A stretch of DNA of 64,000 nucleotides, taken from the NCBI RefSeq assembly GCF_014203665.1, contig NZ_JACHJN010000011.1:62001-126000 (forward strand). The letters run 5' to 3'. The notes beneath the pieces were generated by a model. It had not been told where the DNA came from. It searched no databases and saw nothing but the letters and a program-made list of their open reading frames with translations. The stretch comes from Saccharothrix tamanrassetensis. Its GTDB lineage: Bacteria > Actinomycetota > Actinomycetes > Mycobacteriales > Pseudonocardiaceae. Below, one piece after another: positions 52,806 to 61,654 of the stretch; positions within the stretch are counted from its first letter, which is position 1, and each line of letters opens with the position of its first letter. The translations under genes and the position numbers were made by a program.

Positions 52806-54401
52806 TCACATCCGGAAGACGCCGTAGCCCTCGGCGCCCTCGACCTGTCCACTGTGGATCGCCGACAGGCAGAGACCGAGCACCGTGCGGGTGTCGCGCG
52901 GGTCGATCACGCCGTCGTCGTAGAGCCGCCCGGACAGGAACGCCGCCAGGGACTGCTGCTCGATCTGGCCTTCCACCATCTGCCGCATCGCGGCGTCGTG
53001 CTGCTCGTCGTAGTCCTGGCCCTTCGCGGCGGCGGCCTGCCGCGCCACGATCGACAGCACACCAGCGAGCTGCACCGGTCCCATCACCGCGGACTTGGCG
53101 TTCGGCCAGGTGAACAGGAAGCGCGGGTCGTACGCCCGGCCGCACATGCCGTAGTTGCCCGCGCCGTAGGACGCGCCCATGACCACGGTCAGGTGCGGCA
53201 CCTTGCTGTTGGAGACCGCGTTGATCATCATCGCGCCGTGCTTGATGATGCCGCCCTGCTCGTACTGCGCGCCGACCATGTAGCCGGTGGTGTTCTGGAG
53301 GAACAGCAACGAGGTGTCGTTGGCGTTGGCGAGCTGGATGAACTGCGTGGCCTTCTGCGCCTCTTCGCTGAACAGCACGCCGCGCGCGTTGGCCAGGACG
53401 CCGATCGGGTAGCCGTGCAGGTCGGCCCAGCCGGTGACCAGGCTGCTGCCGTACTCGGGCTTGAACTCGTCGAACCGGGAGCCGTCCACGATCCGGGCGA
53501 CGACCTCCCTCGGGTCGAACGGGATCCGCGCGTCCGTCGGCACCAGGCCGAGCAGCTCCTCCTCGTCGTGGAGCGGGGGCTCGGACTCCTTCGGCTCCGG
53601 CCCGAGCTTGCGCCAGTTGAGCCGGGCGACGATCCGGCGGGTCAGCCGGATCGCGTCGACCTCGTCCACCGCGACGAAGTCCGCCAGCCCGGACGTGGTG
53701 CCGTGCATCCGCGCCCCACCGAGGGACTCGTCGTCGGACTCCTCCCCCGTGGCCATCCTCACCAGCGGCGGACCGCCGAGGAAGACCTTCGAGCGCTGGT
53801 CGATCATCACCACGTAGTCCGACATGCCCGGCACGTACGCACCGCCGGCGGTGGCGTTGCCGAACACCGTGCTGATGGTGGGGATCCCGGCGGCGGAGAG
53901 CCGGGTCAGGTCGCGGAACGCCCGCCCGCCGGGGATGAAGATCTCGCTCTGGCTCGGCAGGTCGGCGCCGCCGGACTCGACCAGGCTGATCACCGGCAGC
54001 CGGTTCTGCAACGCGATGTCGTTGGCGCGGAACGTCTTGCGCAGCGTCCACGGGTTGCTCGCGCCGCCGCGCACGGTCGGGTCGTTGGCGACGACCAGGC
54101 ACTCGACGCCCTCCACCACCCCGATGCCGGTCACGATGCTCGCGCCCACCGGGTAGTCGGTGCCCCAGGCGGCCAGCGGGGACAGCTCAAGGAACGGGCT
54201 GTCCTCGTCGACCAGCAGCTCGATCCGCTCCCGCGCCAGCAGCTTGCCGCGACCGTGGTGCCGCTCGGTGTACTTCGGGCCACCGCCCGCGAGCGCCTTG
54301 GCCTGCTCGGTGTCCAGCTCGTCCAGCTTGCCCAGCAGGGCTTCCCGGTTCTCGCGGTACTCGGCGGACCGGGTGTCCAGCCTGGTGCGCAACGTGGTCA
54401 T
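52806..54401 (-). CDS. Acyl-CoA carboxylase beta subunit (carboxyltransferase)
   Basis: 531 residues. Two crotonase-like carboxyltransferase halves: GGGPKYTERHHGRGKLLARERI, ECLVVANDPTVRGGA, RLPVISLVESGGADLPSQ, SAAGIPTISTVFGNATAGGAYVPGMSDY (CoA oxyanion site) and, in the second half, LQNTTGYMVGAQYEQGG and VVMGASYGAGNYGMCGRAY. MCC/GCC-type beta subunit, AccD2-like by position. Transfers CO2 from biotin of the alpha subunit to an unsaturated acyl-CoA. ATGA overlap with the upstream ACAD gene. Confidence 0.92.
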   Translation of the reverse strand: MTTLRTRLDTRSAEYRENREALLGKLDELDTEQAKALAGGGPKYTERHHGRGKLLARERIELLVDEDSPFLELSPLAAWGTDYPVGASIVTGIGVVEGVECLVVANDPTVRGGASNPWTLRKTFRANDIALQNRLPVISLVESGGADLPSQSEIFIPGGRAFRDLTRLSAAGIPTISTVFGNATAGGAYVPGMSDYVVMIDQRSKVFLGGPPLVRMATGEESDDESLGGARMHGTTSGLADFVAVDEVDAIRLTRRIVARLNWRKLGPEPKESEPPLHDEEELLGLVPTDARIPFDPREVVARIVDGSRFDEFKPEYGSSLVTGWADLHGYPIGVLANARGVLFSEEAQKATQFIQLANANDTSLLFLQNTTGYMVGAQYEQGGIIKHGAMMINAVSNSKVPHLTVVMGASYGAGNYGMCGRAYDPRFLFTWPNAKSAVMGPVQLAGVLSIVARQAAAAKGQDYDEQHDAAMRQMVEGQIEQQSLAAFLSGRLYDDGVIDPRDTRTVLGLCLSAIHSGQVEGAEGYGVFRM

Positions 54402-55543
54402 GCGGTGAACCCCAATCGTTTCGCGGCCAGTTCCACCATCACCTCGGTGGCCCCTCCGCCGATGCCCAGGATGCGCGAGTCCCGGTAGTGCCGTTCCACC
54501 TCGCTGTCGCGCAGGTAGCCCGCGCCGCCGTGCAGCTGGACGGCGGCGTCCACGACGAACGCGCAGGCCTCCACGGCGGCGTTCTTGGCGAAGCACACCC
54601 GGGCCACGCACTCCTCGCCGTCGGCCACCCTCGTCGCCACCTCACGGGTGTAGACGCGGGCCAGGTCGGTGCGCTGCGCCAGCTCCACCAGCTTGTGGCG
54701 CACCACCTGACGCCCCATCAACGGCCTGCCGAACGTCTCCCGCCGCCGCGCGTAGGCGATGGCGAGGTCCAGACACCGCTGGGCGGTGGCGTAGGCCTGC
54801 ACCGCCAGCGACACCCGTTCGACCTGGAACTGGCGCATGACCAGGCCGAAGCCGCCGTTCTCCTCGCCCACCAGGTTCGCCACCGGCACCCGGGCGTCCA
54901 CGAAGGACAGCTCGGCGGTGTCCGAACAGTGCCAGCCCATCTTCTCCAGCCGCCGGTCGACGCCGAAGCCGGGCGTGCCCTTCTCCACCACCAGCAGGCT
55001 GATGCCCTGGTGGCCGGGGCCGCCGGTGCGCACGGCCGTGGTGACGAAGTCCGCCCGGTCGCCGGAGGTGATGAACGTCTTGCCGCCGTTGACGACGTAG
55101 TGGTCGCCCTCCCGGCGTGCGGTCGTGCGCAGTGCCGCCACGTCCGACCCGCCGCCGGGTTCGGTGACCGCCAGCGCCCCGATCAGCTCACCGTCCAGCG
55201 TCGGCCGGACGAACCGGTCGACCAGGTCCCGGTTGCCCGAGTCCACGATGTGGGGCAGCGCGATCCCGTGCGTGAGCAGCCCGGCGACCAGACCGGACGA
55301 GCCGCCGGCCTGGATCAGCTCCTCGGTGAGCACGACGGTGTCCAGCAGGTCGCCCGCGCCGCCGACGCTCTCCGGGAAACCGATGCCCAGCAGCCCGATC
55401 TTCGCGGCCGTGCGGTGCAGTGCGCGAGGCAGTTCGCCGGCGCGTTCCCAGTCCGACAGGTGCGGCACGACCTCCTGCTCGGTGAACCTCCGCACGGTGG
55501 CCCGCAGGTCCCTGCGCTCCGGGGTCTCGAACAGGGTCGTCAC
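54398..55543 (-). CDS. Acyl-CoA dehydrogenase (FadE13-like position)
   Basis: 381 residues from a GTG with a GTGA overlap. ACAD motifs: LLGIGFPESVGGAGD, IGALAVTEPGGGSDVAALRT, YVVNGGKTFITSGDRADF, and the C-terminal VQLHGGAGYLRDSEVERHYRDSRILGIGGGATEVM with the flavin-dehydrogenase end motif. It would make the alpha,beta-unsaturated acyl-CoA that the carboxylase uses, as isovaleryl- or citronellyl-CoA dehydrogenases do. Confidence 0.9.
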   Translation of the reverse strand: MTTLFETPERRDLRATVRRFTEQEVVPHLSDWERAGELPRALHRTAAKIGLLGIGFPESVGGAGDLLDTVVLTEELIQAGGSSGLVAGLLTHGIALPHIVDSGNRDLVDRFVRPTLDGELIGALAVTEPGGGSDVAALRTTARREGDHYVVNGGKTFITSGDRADFVTTAVRTGGPGHQGISLLVVEKGTPGFGVDRRLEKMGWHCSDTAELSFVDARVPVANLVGEENGGFGLVMRQFQVERVSLAVQAYATAQRCLDLAIAYARRRETFGRPLMGRQVVRHKLVELAQRTDLARVYTREVATRVADGEECVARVCFAKNAAVEACAFVVDAAVQLHGGAGYLRDSEVERHYRDSRILGIGGGATEVMVELAAKRLGFTA

Positions 55544-55860
55544 AGCAGCCCCTCCGGGATGTCGACGTGGCGCGAGCGCAGCCACTCGCCCAACGCCTTG
55601 GCCTGCGGGTCGAACCGGGTGCACGAGGCCACGCCGTCGCCTAGCAGGCCGCGCAGCACGAAGTTCAGCGCCCGCAGGTTCGGCAGGTCGTGGCGGACCA
55701 CCTCGCCCGCCTCGGGCAGCAGCTCCTTGAGCCGGTCCGCGGTCAGCTCCCCGGCCAGCCACGCGTACTGCGCGTCGGTGCGCACCCAGACGCCCAGGTT
55801 GGCGTCGCCGCCCTTGTCACCGGACCGCGCGCCGGCGATCGTGCCCAGCGGGACCTTCAT
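55540..55860 (-). CDS. AtuA-related C-terminal domain protein
   Basis: 106 residues. GTIAGARSGDKGGDANLGVWVR is the signature of the C-terminal domain found in AtuA/DUF1446 proteins, here encoded as a separate gene. It overlaps both neighbours by 4 bp. In M. tuberculosis Rv0976c the equivalent parts appear to be one polypeptide, so the two products here probably associate. Biochemical role unknown; linked to acyclic terpene and branched acyl-CoA use. Confidence 0.83.
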   Translation of the reverse strand: MKVPLGTIAGARSGDKGGDANLGVWVRTDAQYAWLAGELTADRLKELLPEAGEVVRHDLPNLRALNFVLRGLLGDGVASCTRFDPQAKALGEWLRSRHVDIPEGLL

Positions 55861-57098
55861 ACGTCGACCACCTCCCCGTCCGGCAGGACGACCCGGTGCG
55901 GCACGGAACCCCGTGGCACGTAGGCGGCCCGGTAGACGCCGAACGGCGTGCCGTCACCGGGCGGGGCCGTCACGTGGAACCCGGGGTACGACCCCAGCGC
56001 GAGTTCGATGCCCGCCCGTGAGAACGCCTTGGCCCGCTTCGGGTCCGTGGTCTTGATCGTCGCGTGCAACAACGCGCTCGCGGTCTCCTCGGTGTCCGCG
56101 TCGGCGTGCTCGGTGCGGGCCAGTGTCCAGGTCAGGCCCTCGGAGCCGACCGCGTCCTCCAGCTGGCGCCGGACCAGGGCGGCCTTCTCCTCGACGTCCA
56201 GTCCACAGAGGACGAACGTGGTCGCGTTGCGGAAGCCGCCCGGGAAGTTCAGGCACACCTTCAGCGTGTCCGGTGGCGGACTGCCCTGCACCCCGGAGAT
56301 CCGGACACCGCGCGGGTGCGGCTCCAGCCGGACCGTGTCGAAGTGGCTCACCACGTCCGGCCCGAGGTAGGCGGGGTCGCCGATCTCGTAGAGCAGTTGC
56401 GCGGTAACGGTGTCGACGGTGACCGCACCACCCGTGCCGTCGTGCTTGGTGATGACCGACGAGCCGTCGCGGTGGACCTCGGCGATCGGGAACCCCGGCC
56501 GCGTGGCGTCGATCTCGGTGAAGAAGGAGTAGTTGCCGCCGGTGGCCTGGGTGCCGCACTCCAGCACGTGCCCGGCCACGGTCGCGCCGGCCAGCGCGTG
56601 CCACTCGTCGCGCGCCCACCCGAAGTGGGCCGCGGCCGGTCCCACGACCAGTGACGCGTCGGTCACCCGCCCGGTGACGACGACGTCCGCACCGGCCCGC
56701 AGCGCCTCGGCGATGCCCCACGCGCCGAGGTAGGCGTTGGCGGTCAACGCATCCGGGAACCGCGACCGCACGTCGTCCCCCGTCACGCAGGCGACCTTCG
56801 CGCCCAGCCCGAGCTCGTCGACCGCCTCGGCGAGTCCGGTGGGGTTGAGGCCGCCCGCGTTGGACACGATCTTCACGCCGCGTTCCAGCGCGAGCCCGAG
56901 GGACTCTTCGAGCTGGCGCAGGAACGTCCGGGCGTAGCCGAGGCTCGCGTCCCTCATCCGGTCGCGGCCGAGGATGAGCATGGTCAGCTCGGCCAGGTAG
57001 TCGCCGGTCAGGACGTCCAGGTCACCGCCGTCCAGCATCTCGCGCACGGCGGAGAACCGGTCGCCGTAGAACCCCGACGCGTTGCCGATCCGGATCAC
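55857..57098 (-). CDS. AtuA-like protein (DUF1446)
   Basis: 413 residues from a GTG (GTGA overlap). Conserved family pieces: [21 protein letters not shown] at the N-terminus, [29 protein letters not shown] and [25 protein letters not shown]. AtuA is needed for citronellol/geraniol catabolism in pseudomonads; its reaction is not established. Here it stands in an operon with carboxylase and dehydrogenase genes, consistent with an acyclic terpenoid or methyl-branched acyl-CoA pathway. Confidence 0.87.
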   Translation of the reverse strand: MIRIGNASGFYGDRFSAVREMLDGGDLDVLTGDYLAELTMLILGRDRMRDASLGYARTFLRQLEESLGLALERGVKIVSNAGGLNPTGLAEAVDELGLGAKVACVTGDDVRSRFPDALTANAYLGAWGIAEALRAGADVVVTGRVTDASLVVGPAAAHFGWARDEWHALAGATVAGHVLECGTQATGGNYSFFTEIDATRPGFPIAEVHRDGSSVITKHDGTGGAVTVDTVTAQLLYEIGDPAYLGPDVVSHFDTVRLEPHPRGVRISGVQGSPPPDTLKVCLNFPGGFRNATTFVLCGLDVEEKAALVRRQLEDAVGSEGLTWTLARTEHADADTEETASALLHATIKTTDPKRAKAFSRAGIELALGSYPGFHVTAPPGDGTPFGVYRAAYVPRGSVPHRVVLPDGEVVDV

Positions 57099-57877
57099 GA
57101 CCGCCCCCGCCCGTCGGCGGAGCCCCGGTCAGCGGAGCCTTTCTCGCGGCCGGGGCCGGGTGGACCGGCGAACGCCTGAGCGATCCGCAGCCACTGCTGC
57201 GCCACCTCGCCGACCGCGTCCACCGCCAGGTCGTCCCGGTGCCGCCGCTGCGTCGCCAGCAGGCAGAAGTCCAGGGCGGGGCCGGTGACCCGGTCGGCCG
57301 CGTCCTCCGGTCCCCACGTCCACAGCTCGCCACTCGGACCCGCCAGCTCGACGCGGACCGGCTCCTGCGGCACCGGCAGGCCGTTGACCAGGAACGCGTA
57401 CCCGAGCGCCCGGACCGCGATGTGGGCCACGTGCTTCAGCCGCGCGGTGGGCTCGCGCGCCACACCCAGCGCGTCGGCCACGTCCTGCCCGTGCGCCCAC
57501 GTTTCCATCAGCCGCGCGGTGGCCATGGACGTGGGGCTCATCGGCGGCCCGAACCACGGCACCTTCACGCCCGCCGGCACCGCCAGCAGCGCCTGTTCCA
57601 GCGCCAGCCGACCGGCCCGCCACTCGGTGAGCGTCACCGGCTCGTCCGCGCCGCGGTCGACCAGGTCCGGCGTCGCGGTCCGCAGCTCCCGGGCGAACGC
57701 GGCCGGGTCGGTCGCGGCGAGCGCGGCGATCCGGTCGGTCCACCGCAGGTGGCTGATCTGGTGCGCGATCGTCCAGCCCGGCGCCGGGGTGGGCGTGCTC
57801 CAGTCGTCCAACGGGGCGACCAGGTCGTCCAGCACGGCGCTCTCCGCGCGCAGGTCGTCCAGGACGGCGGTGATCAC
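57095..57877 (-). CDS. TIGR03084-family metal-binding protein (DinB/mycothiol-type fold)
   Basis: 260 residues from a GTG overlapping the TetR stop. The N-terminal four-helix domain is like mycothiol-dependent maleylpyruvate isomerase: [23 protein letters not shown] with a metal-binding His, and [16 protein letters not shown] with a second and third ligand candidate. The wider TIGR03084 family is often coded with AtuA-like and acyl-CoA genes. Enzymatic role unknown; a mycothiol-linked step is possible. Confidence 0.85.
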   Translation of the reverse strand: MITAVLDDLRAESAVLDDLVAPLDDWSTPTPAPGWTIAHQISHLRWTDRIAALAATDPAAFARELRTATPDLVDRGADEPVTLTEWRAGRLALEQALLAVPAGVKVPWFGPPMSPTSMATARLMETWAHGQDVADALGVAREPTARLKHVAHIAVRALGYAFLVNGLPVPQEPVRVELAGPSGELWTWGPEDAADRVTGPALDFCLLATQRRHRDDLAVDAVGEVAQQWLRIAQAFAGPPGPGREKGSADRGSADGRGRS

Positions 57878-58476
57878 AGCGCGGCCTCCAGCATCTGCGC
57901 CCAGTGCCGGACGATCCGCTTGCGCCGCTTCCCGTCGTCGGTGAGCTGGTTGGCCAGCGCCAGGCCGCGCACCAGGTCCAGGGTGATCTGCACGGCCTCG
58001 CGGACGCCCGGCTTCGCCTCGTCGGCGGCCAGCAGTTCCACGGCGAGGCGGTGGGTCTCCCGGCCCAGGCGTACCTCCAGCGGCACCACGACGGTCTTCA
58101 GCTCGGCGTCGGTGCGCGCGGCGACCCACAGCTCCAAGGCCGCGGTGAACAGGTCGCTGGCGTAGAAGTCGGCGATCAGCTCGACCACCGCCGGGATGCG
58201 TTCCTCCGGGGAGTCCCCGTTGAGCCGGGCGGCGCGTTCCTTCAGGTGCAGGACGCTCTCCGCGCCCAGGTGTTCGACCGCCGCCGCGACGAGTTCGCCG
58301 CGCGTGCGGAAGTGGTGCAGCTGCGCGCCGCGGGACACGCCCGCGCGTTCGGCCACCACCGTCGTCGTCGTGCCGGACCAGCCGAGTTCCACCAGGCACT
58401 CGACGGTCGCTTCCATCAGCTTGCGCCGGGTGCCCCGACTGCGGTCGGCCTGGCGCTGCCTGGTCTCGGTGGCCAT
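57874..58476 (-). CDS. TetR-family repressor of the acyl-CoA operon
   Basis: 200 residues. The N-terminal HTH is typical: [54 protein letters not shown]. The C-terminal ligand-binding half is helical. First gene of the nine-gene set running to 49772; a 42-bp palindrome lies 15 bp before its start, so it probably represses itself and the operon and is released by an acyl-CoA or terpenoid ligand (inference). Confidence 0.9.
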   Translation of the reverse strand: MATETRQRQADRSRGTRRKLMEATVECLVELGWSGTTTTVVAERAGVSRGAQLHHFRTRGELVAAAVEHLGAESVLHLKERAARLNGDSPEERIPAVVELIADFYASDLFTAALELWVAARTDAELKTVVVPLEVRLGRETHRLAVELLAADEAKPGVREAVQITLDLVRGLALANQLTDDGKRRKRIVRHWAQMLEAAL

Positions 58477-58490
58477 GCGGCCGAGTGTTC

Positions 58491-58532
58491 CGCGCCACTA
58501 ACAAACAGTCAAGACTGCTTGTTAGTGGCGCG
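58491..58532 (-). promoter_or_regulatory. 42-bp palindromic operator of the TetR-led operon
   Basis: Arms CGCGCCACTAACAAACAGTC (58491-58510) and 58513-58532 are reverse complements with one mismatch and a 2-bp centre. Length and symmetry suit two TetR dimers. It sits 15 bp upstream of the TetR start and 17 bp past the stop of the NTF2-like gene; it may also act as a terminator for that gene. Confidence 0.8.
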
Positions 58533-58548
58533 GACCATGCCGCGGCGG

Positions 58549-58950
58549 TTACCAGCCGCCCTGGGCCATGGTCTGGAACAGCCACTTCCCGTCGGTCTTC
58601 ACCAGCAGGTCGCCGTACCGGACCACCTGCGAGAACTCGCCCGCCGTGATGGTCGCGTCGGTGATCACGAAGACCAGGTTGGCGTTCACGAAGATCGGCG
58701 TCCGCACGGACTCCATCCGCACGTCGCCGTCACCCAACTGCGCCGCCATGTCGGTCAGGAACCGGGCCCGGTCCCACGACTCCGCCGACCCGTCGGTCAC
58801 CGCGTTGACCGGGAACAGCGCCATCCCCGCCATGGACTCGACGTCCTTGGCGACCGCCAGCGCATCCCACTTCTCGAACCACTCCAGGACGCCCGCCACG
58901 TCCTCGTCGGTCGGCACGAACCCAGCACCACTACCCGGCAGAGCACTCAT
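58549..58950 (-). CDS. SnoaL/NTF2-like protein
   Basis: 133 residues started at the ATG at 58950. A cone-shaped NTF2-like fold is indicated by [37 protein letters not shown], then [42 protein letters not shown]. Such domains act as small enzymes or binding proteins (DUF4440/SnoaL type). The ATG at 58959 is rejected because it overlaps a TACAAT -10 element; a start at 58950 would then be leaderless. Function unknown. Confidence 0.75.
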   Translation of the reverse strand: MSALPGSGAGFVPTDEDVAGVLEWFEKWDALAVAKDVESMAGMALFPVNAVTDGSAESWDRARFLTDMAAQLGDGDVRMESVRTPIFVNANLVFVITDATITAGEFSQVVRYGDLLVKTDGKWLFQTMAQGGW

Positions 58951-58951
58951 G

Positions 58952-58978
58952 TCGTACATTGTACCGTACGACGTACGA
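58952..58978 (-). promoter_or_regulatory. Promoter with overlapping palindromic site for a leaderless gene
   Basis: On the minus strand TACAAT (58963-58958) is a good -10 box placed 7 bp before the ATG at 58950. It is embedded in TCGTAC-N8-GTACGA (58952-58971), and a further TCGTACG half lies at 58972-58978. The arrangement suggests a repressor that covers the -10 region. Confidence 0.6.
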
Positions 58979-59061
58979 AAAAGGTCGGCAGCAGTGACCT
59001 ACGCCGCACAACTCCGGCATAGGCGCAGGTCAGAGAGTTGCCGGCGATTCCCGGCCGGTGG

Positions 59062-60969
59062 TCAGAGCAGGGTGAGTTGTTCCTGGTCGACGCCGCGGGG
59101 GTTCGGCACCGACGAGGGAAGGCTGCCTTCCGGCCACACGCCCTCGTCGTCGCCGGGCACCCCCACCGCGTCCAGGCTGCGCTTCACGTCCAAGCCGTGC
59201 CGCCGCAGCAGCGGCTGGATCCGGGCGGCGAGCCAACGCCGGTAGCGGGCGTCCACGTACGAACCGCGCGCGTACAGCTTGCGGTACCCGTCGGTGAGGT
59301 CCGGGCGTTCCCTCAGCAGCCACCGCGCGAACCACTCCCGCGCACCCGGCCGCAGGTGCAGCGGCAGCACGGTGACCCCGGACGCGCCCGCCGCCGCGAT
59401 CTCCGCCAGCAGCTCGTCCAGCCGTTCCACCGAGTCGGTCAGCCCCGGCAGCACCGGCGCGACGAACACCCCGCACGGCAGCCCCGCTTCGCGGACCTTG
59501 CGCACCAGCTCCAGCCGTGCCTGCGGGCTCGGCGTGCCCGGCTCCAACCCCGCCTGCAACTCCCGGTCCAGCAAGGCGATCGACACCCCGATGCCGACCG
59601 ACACCCCCTTGGCGGCCTCGCTCAGCAGCGGGATGTCCCGGGACAGCACCGTTCCCTTGGTCAGCACGGAGAACGGCGTGCCGGAGTCCGCGAGCGCCTT
59701 GATGATCCCCGGCATCAGCGCATACCGGCCCTCAGCCCGCTGGTACGGGTCGGTGTTCGTGCCCATGGCCACGTGCTCGCGCTGCCAGCGCCGCGACTTC
59801 AGCTGCGAGGTGAGCACCTCCACCGCGTTCACCTTCACCACGACCTGGGTGTCGAAGTCGCGCCCGGCGTCCAGGTCCAGGTAGGTGTGCGTGTTGCGGG
59901 CGAAGCAGTTGTGGCTGACCAGACCGTTCGCCACGAAGTCCCCGGTGCCGGTGGTGATGTCGTACAGCGTCCGCGTCACGCCCAGCGCTTCCACCGACAC
60001 GACACCGAGCTGCGTCCGGCGCGGGACCTCCATGCCCTGCACCACGTTGCCGCGTGCCACCACCGGACCCGTCAGGTGCAGGAACCGCAGCTTCTCCGCC
60101 AGGCCACCGGTGATCCGCACGCCGCGCACCTCGACCACGTGCGCGACCTTCAGGCGCATCAACGCCAGCACCGCCGCCTCGAACACCACGCTGTCCGAAC
60201 TGGACAGCACGAGTTCACCGGCGGTCGCCGAGCCCCGCGCGTCGAACACGCCCGCGAGGAAGCCCTTCGACCAGTCTTCGCCGGGCGTGGTGGGCCACTC
60301 GACCAACTCGCCTTCGCGCGGGATCGCACCACCCGCGTACTCCTGCGCCCGCGCCAGCACGTCCGGGTCGCTGGGCAGCCCGCCGCGCACCACGCCCCAC
60401 AGGTAGCCGCGCCGGTACTCGTCGTTCACCGCCGGCGGTGCGGCGAACCGGCCCGTGCCGACCAGCCGGGCGCCCTTCACCAGGAACGGCCGTTCCTCGA
60501 AGTCCGCGCAACGGCCCGGCGTCAGGTGCTTCCAGCCGTCGTCGGCCAGGAACCGGTGGTCGCCGCTCGCCACGACCTGGGTGCCGTCCTCCAGGGTGAG
60601 CCGGTAGGCGGGCTTGACGGTCGTCCAGTGCGCCCGGACGCGCGTGGTGACGAACCGGCCTTCGCGCGTGCCGAACACCTCCTCCCCCACGGAGAGTTCC
60701 GCGATGGGCTTGGTGCGGCCGTCGGCCAGCAGGACGGGGGTGTCACCGGCCAGGCAGTACGTGCACCCGTGCGTGCAGCCCCGGTACGGGTTGACCGTCC
60801 AGCCGAACGGCAGCCGTCCGCCGGGAACCCTGTTGAGCACGGACTTGGCACGCACCTCGTGGAACACGACGTCGGCGAAGTCGGGAGTTCGTACGCTGCG
60901 GACCAGTCCCGGCAACCCCGGCAGAGCCTGCTGCCGGTCCGCCCCGTCCTTCTGCCCGTCCCATCGCAT
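59062..60969 (-). CDS. Rv2578c-family radical SAM protein interrupted by an intein
   Basis: 635 residues as translated, about 352 after intein removal, close to the mycobacterial family length (about 340). Extein: SVLNRVPGGRLPFGWTVNPYRGCTHGCTY, then the intein, then CFARNTHTYLDLDAG; together they restore the radical SAM cluster motif C-x3-C-x2-C. The C-terminal extein keeps VAMGTNTDPYQRAEGRY and VGIGVSIALLDREL, as in spore-lyase-like Rv2578c proteins. It needs splicing to gain its third cluster Cys. The ATG at 60969 lies 9 bp from a perfect LexA box, so DNA-damage control is likely. The exact reaction is unknown. Confidence 0.92.
   Translation of the reverse strand: MRWDGQKDGADRQQALPGLPGLVRSVRTPDFADVVFHEVRAKSVLNRVPGGRLPFGWTVNPYRGCTHGCTYCLAGDTPVLLADGRTKPIAELSVGEEVFGTREGRFVTTRVRAHWTTVKPAYRLTLEDGTQVVASGDHRFLADDGWKHLTPGRCADFEERPFLVKGARLVGTGRFAAPPAVNDEYRRGYLWGVVRGGLPSDPDVLARAQEYAGGAIPREGELVEWPTTPGEDWSKGFLAGVFDARGSATAGELVLSSSDSVVFEAAVLALMRLKVAHVVEVRGVRITGGLAEKLRFLHLTGPVVARGNVVQGMEVPRRTQLGVVSVEALGVTRTLYDITTGTGDFVANGLVSHNCFARNTHTYLDLDAGRDFDTQVVVKVNAVEVLTSQLKSRRWQREHVAMGTNTDPYQRAEGRYALMPGIIKALADSGTPFSVLTKGTVLSRDIPLLSEAAKGVSVGIGVSIALLDRELQAGLEPGTPSPQARLELVRKVREAGLPCGVFVAPVLPGLTDSVERLDELLAEIAAAGASGVTVLPLHLRPGAREWFARWLLRERPDLTDGYRKLYARGSYVDARYRRWLAARIQPLLRRHGLDVKRSLDAVGVPGDDEGVWPEGSLPSSVPNPRGVDQEQLTLL
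59908..60756 (-). other. Intein (283 aa) with degenerate LAGLIDADG endonuclease motifs
   Basis: Starts with Cys1 in CLAGDTPVLLADGRTKPIAEL (block A). Block B has SGDHRF (His67). The end is YDITTGTGDFVANGLVSHN (blocks F and G) followed by Cys+1, so all splicing residues are present. Endonuclease motifs are at intein residues 117-126 (GYLWGVVRGG) and 165-175 (GFLAGVFDARG). The acidic residues normally found in these motifs (GDG and DAEG) are Gly and Arg, so DNA cleavage is probably lost while splicing is kept. Confidence 0.92.
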
Positions 60970-60977
60970 GCCCACAT

Positions 60978-60993
60978 TCGAACATGCGTTCGA
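60978..60993. promoter_or_regulatory. Perfect LexA (SOS) box
   Basis: TCGAACATGCGTTCGA matches the actinobacterial consensus TCGAAC-N4-GTTCGA at every fixed position. It lies between divergent starts: 9 bp upstream of the radical SAM ATG and 22 bp upstream of the pnuC GTG, so LexA could repress both. Confidence 0.9.
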
Positions 60994-61015
60994 ACAGCCG
61001 TCAAACGGAGTACCG

Positions 61016-61654
61016 GTGTCACTACTGGACGTCATCCTCTGGCCCTTCAACACCCCTGCGGTCACCTTCGCCGGCGTCGGCACCAGCTGGGGCGAGGTGA
61101 CGGGTTTCGTCACGGGCGCCCTGTGCGTGTGGTTGGTGGCCAGGCAGAATTCCTGGAACTGGCCGATCGGCATCCTCAACAACCTGGCCTTCCTGGTGCT
61201 GTTCGCGACCGGCGGGCTCTACGCCGACTCGGGTCTCCAGGTCGTCTACATCGCACTGGCGCTGTACGGCTGGTGGGCGTGGTTGCGCGGCGGCACCGGA
61301 CGCGGTCCGCTGCCGGTCAGCCGCACCACGCCCGCGCAGTGGTGGTGGCTGCTGGGGACGGGTGTGGCGGGCACGCTGCTGATCGTGTGGGTGCTCAAGT
61401 CGTTCACCACCTCCACGGTGCCGTGGGCCGACGCGGTCACGACGGTGCTCTCCCTGCTCGCCACCTGGGGTCAGACCCGCAAGAAGGTCGAGTGCTGGTG
61501 GCTGTGGATCGCGGCCGACGTGATCTACGTACCGTTGTACGCCTACAAGGACCTGTGGCTCACGGCGATCCTCTACCTGGGGTTCATCGGCCTGTGCGTG
61601 CTGGGCCTGCGGAATTGGACCCGCGCCCGGCGCGCGGACCTGGTCGCGGCATGA
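61016..61654 (+). CDS. pnuC: Nicotinamide riboside transporter PnuC
   Basis: 212 residues from a GTG with GGAG 5 nt upstream. About seven transmembrane helices. PnuC-type features: WGEVTGFVTGALCVWLVARQNSWNWPIGILNNLAFLVLF (the conserved W-N-W-P substrate region), QVVYIALALYGWWAWLRGG and CWWLWIAADVIYVPLYAYKDLWLTAILY. It is a facilitator that brings in nicotinamide riboside, trapped by the kinase domain of the coupled NadR. The LexA box 22 bp upstream suggests induction by DNA damage. Confidence 0.92.
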   Translation: MSLLDVILWPFNTPAVTFAGVGTSWGEVTGFVTGALCVWLVARQNSWNWPIGILNNLAFLVLFATGGLYADSGLQVVYIALALYGWWAWLRGGTGRGPLPVSRTTPAQWWWLLGTGVAGTLLIVWVLKSFTTSTVPWADAVTTVLSLLATWGQTRKKVECWWLWIAADVIYVPLYAYKDLWLTAILYLGFIGLCVLGLRNWTRARRADLVAA

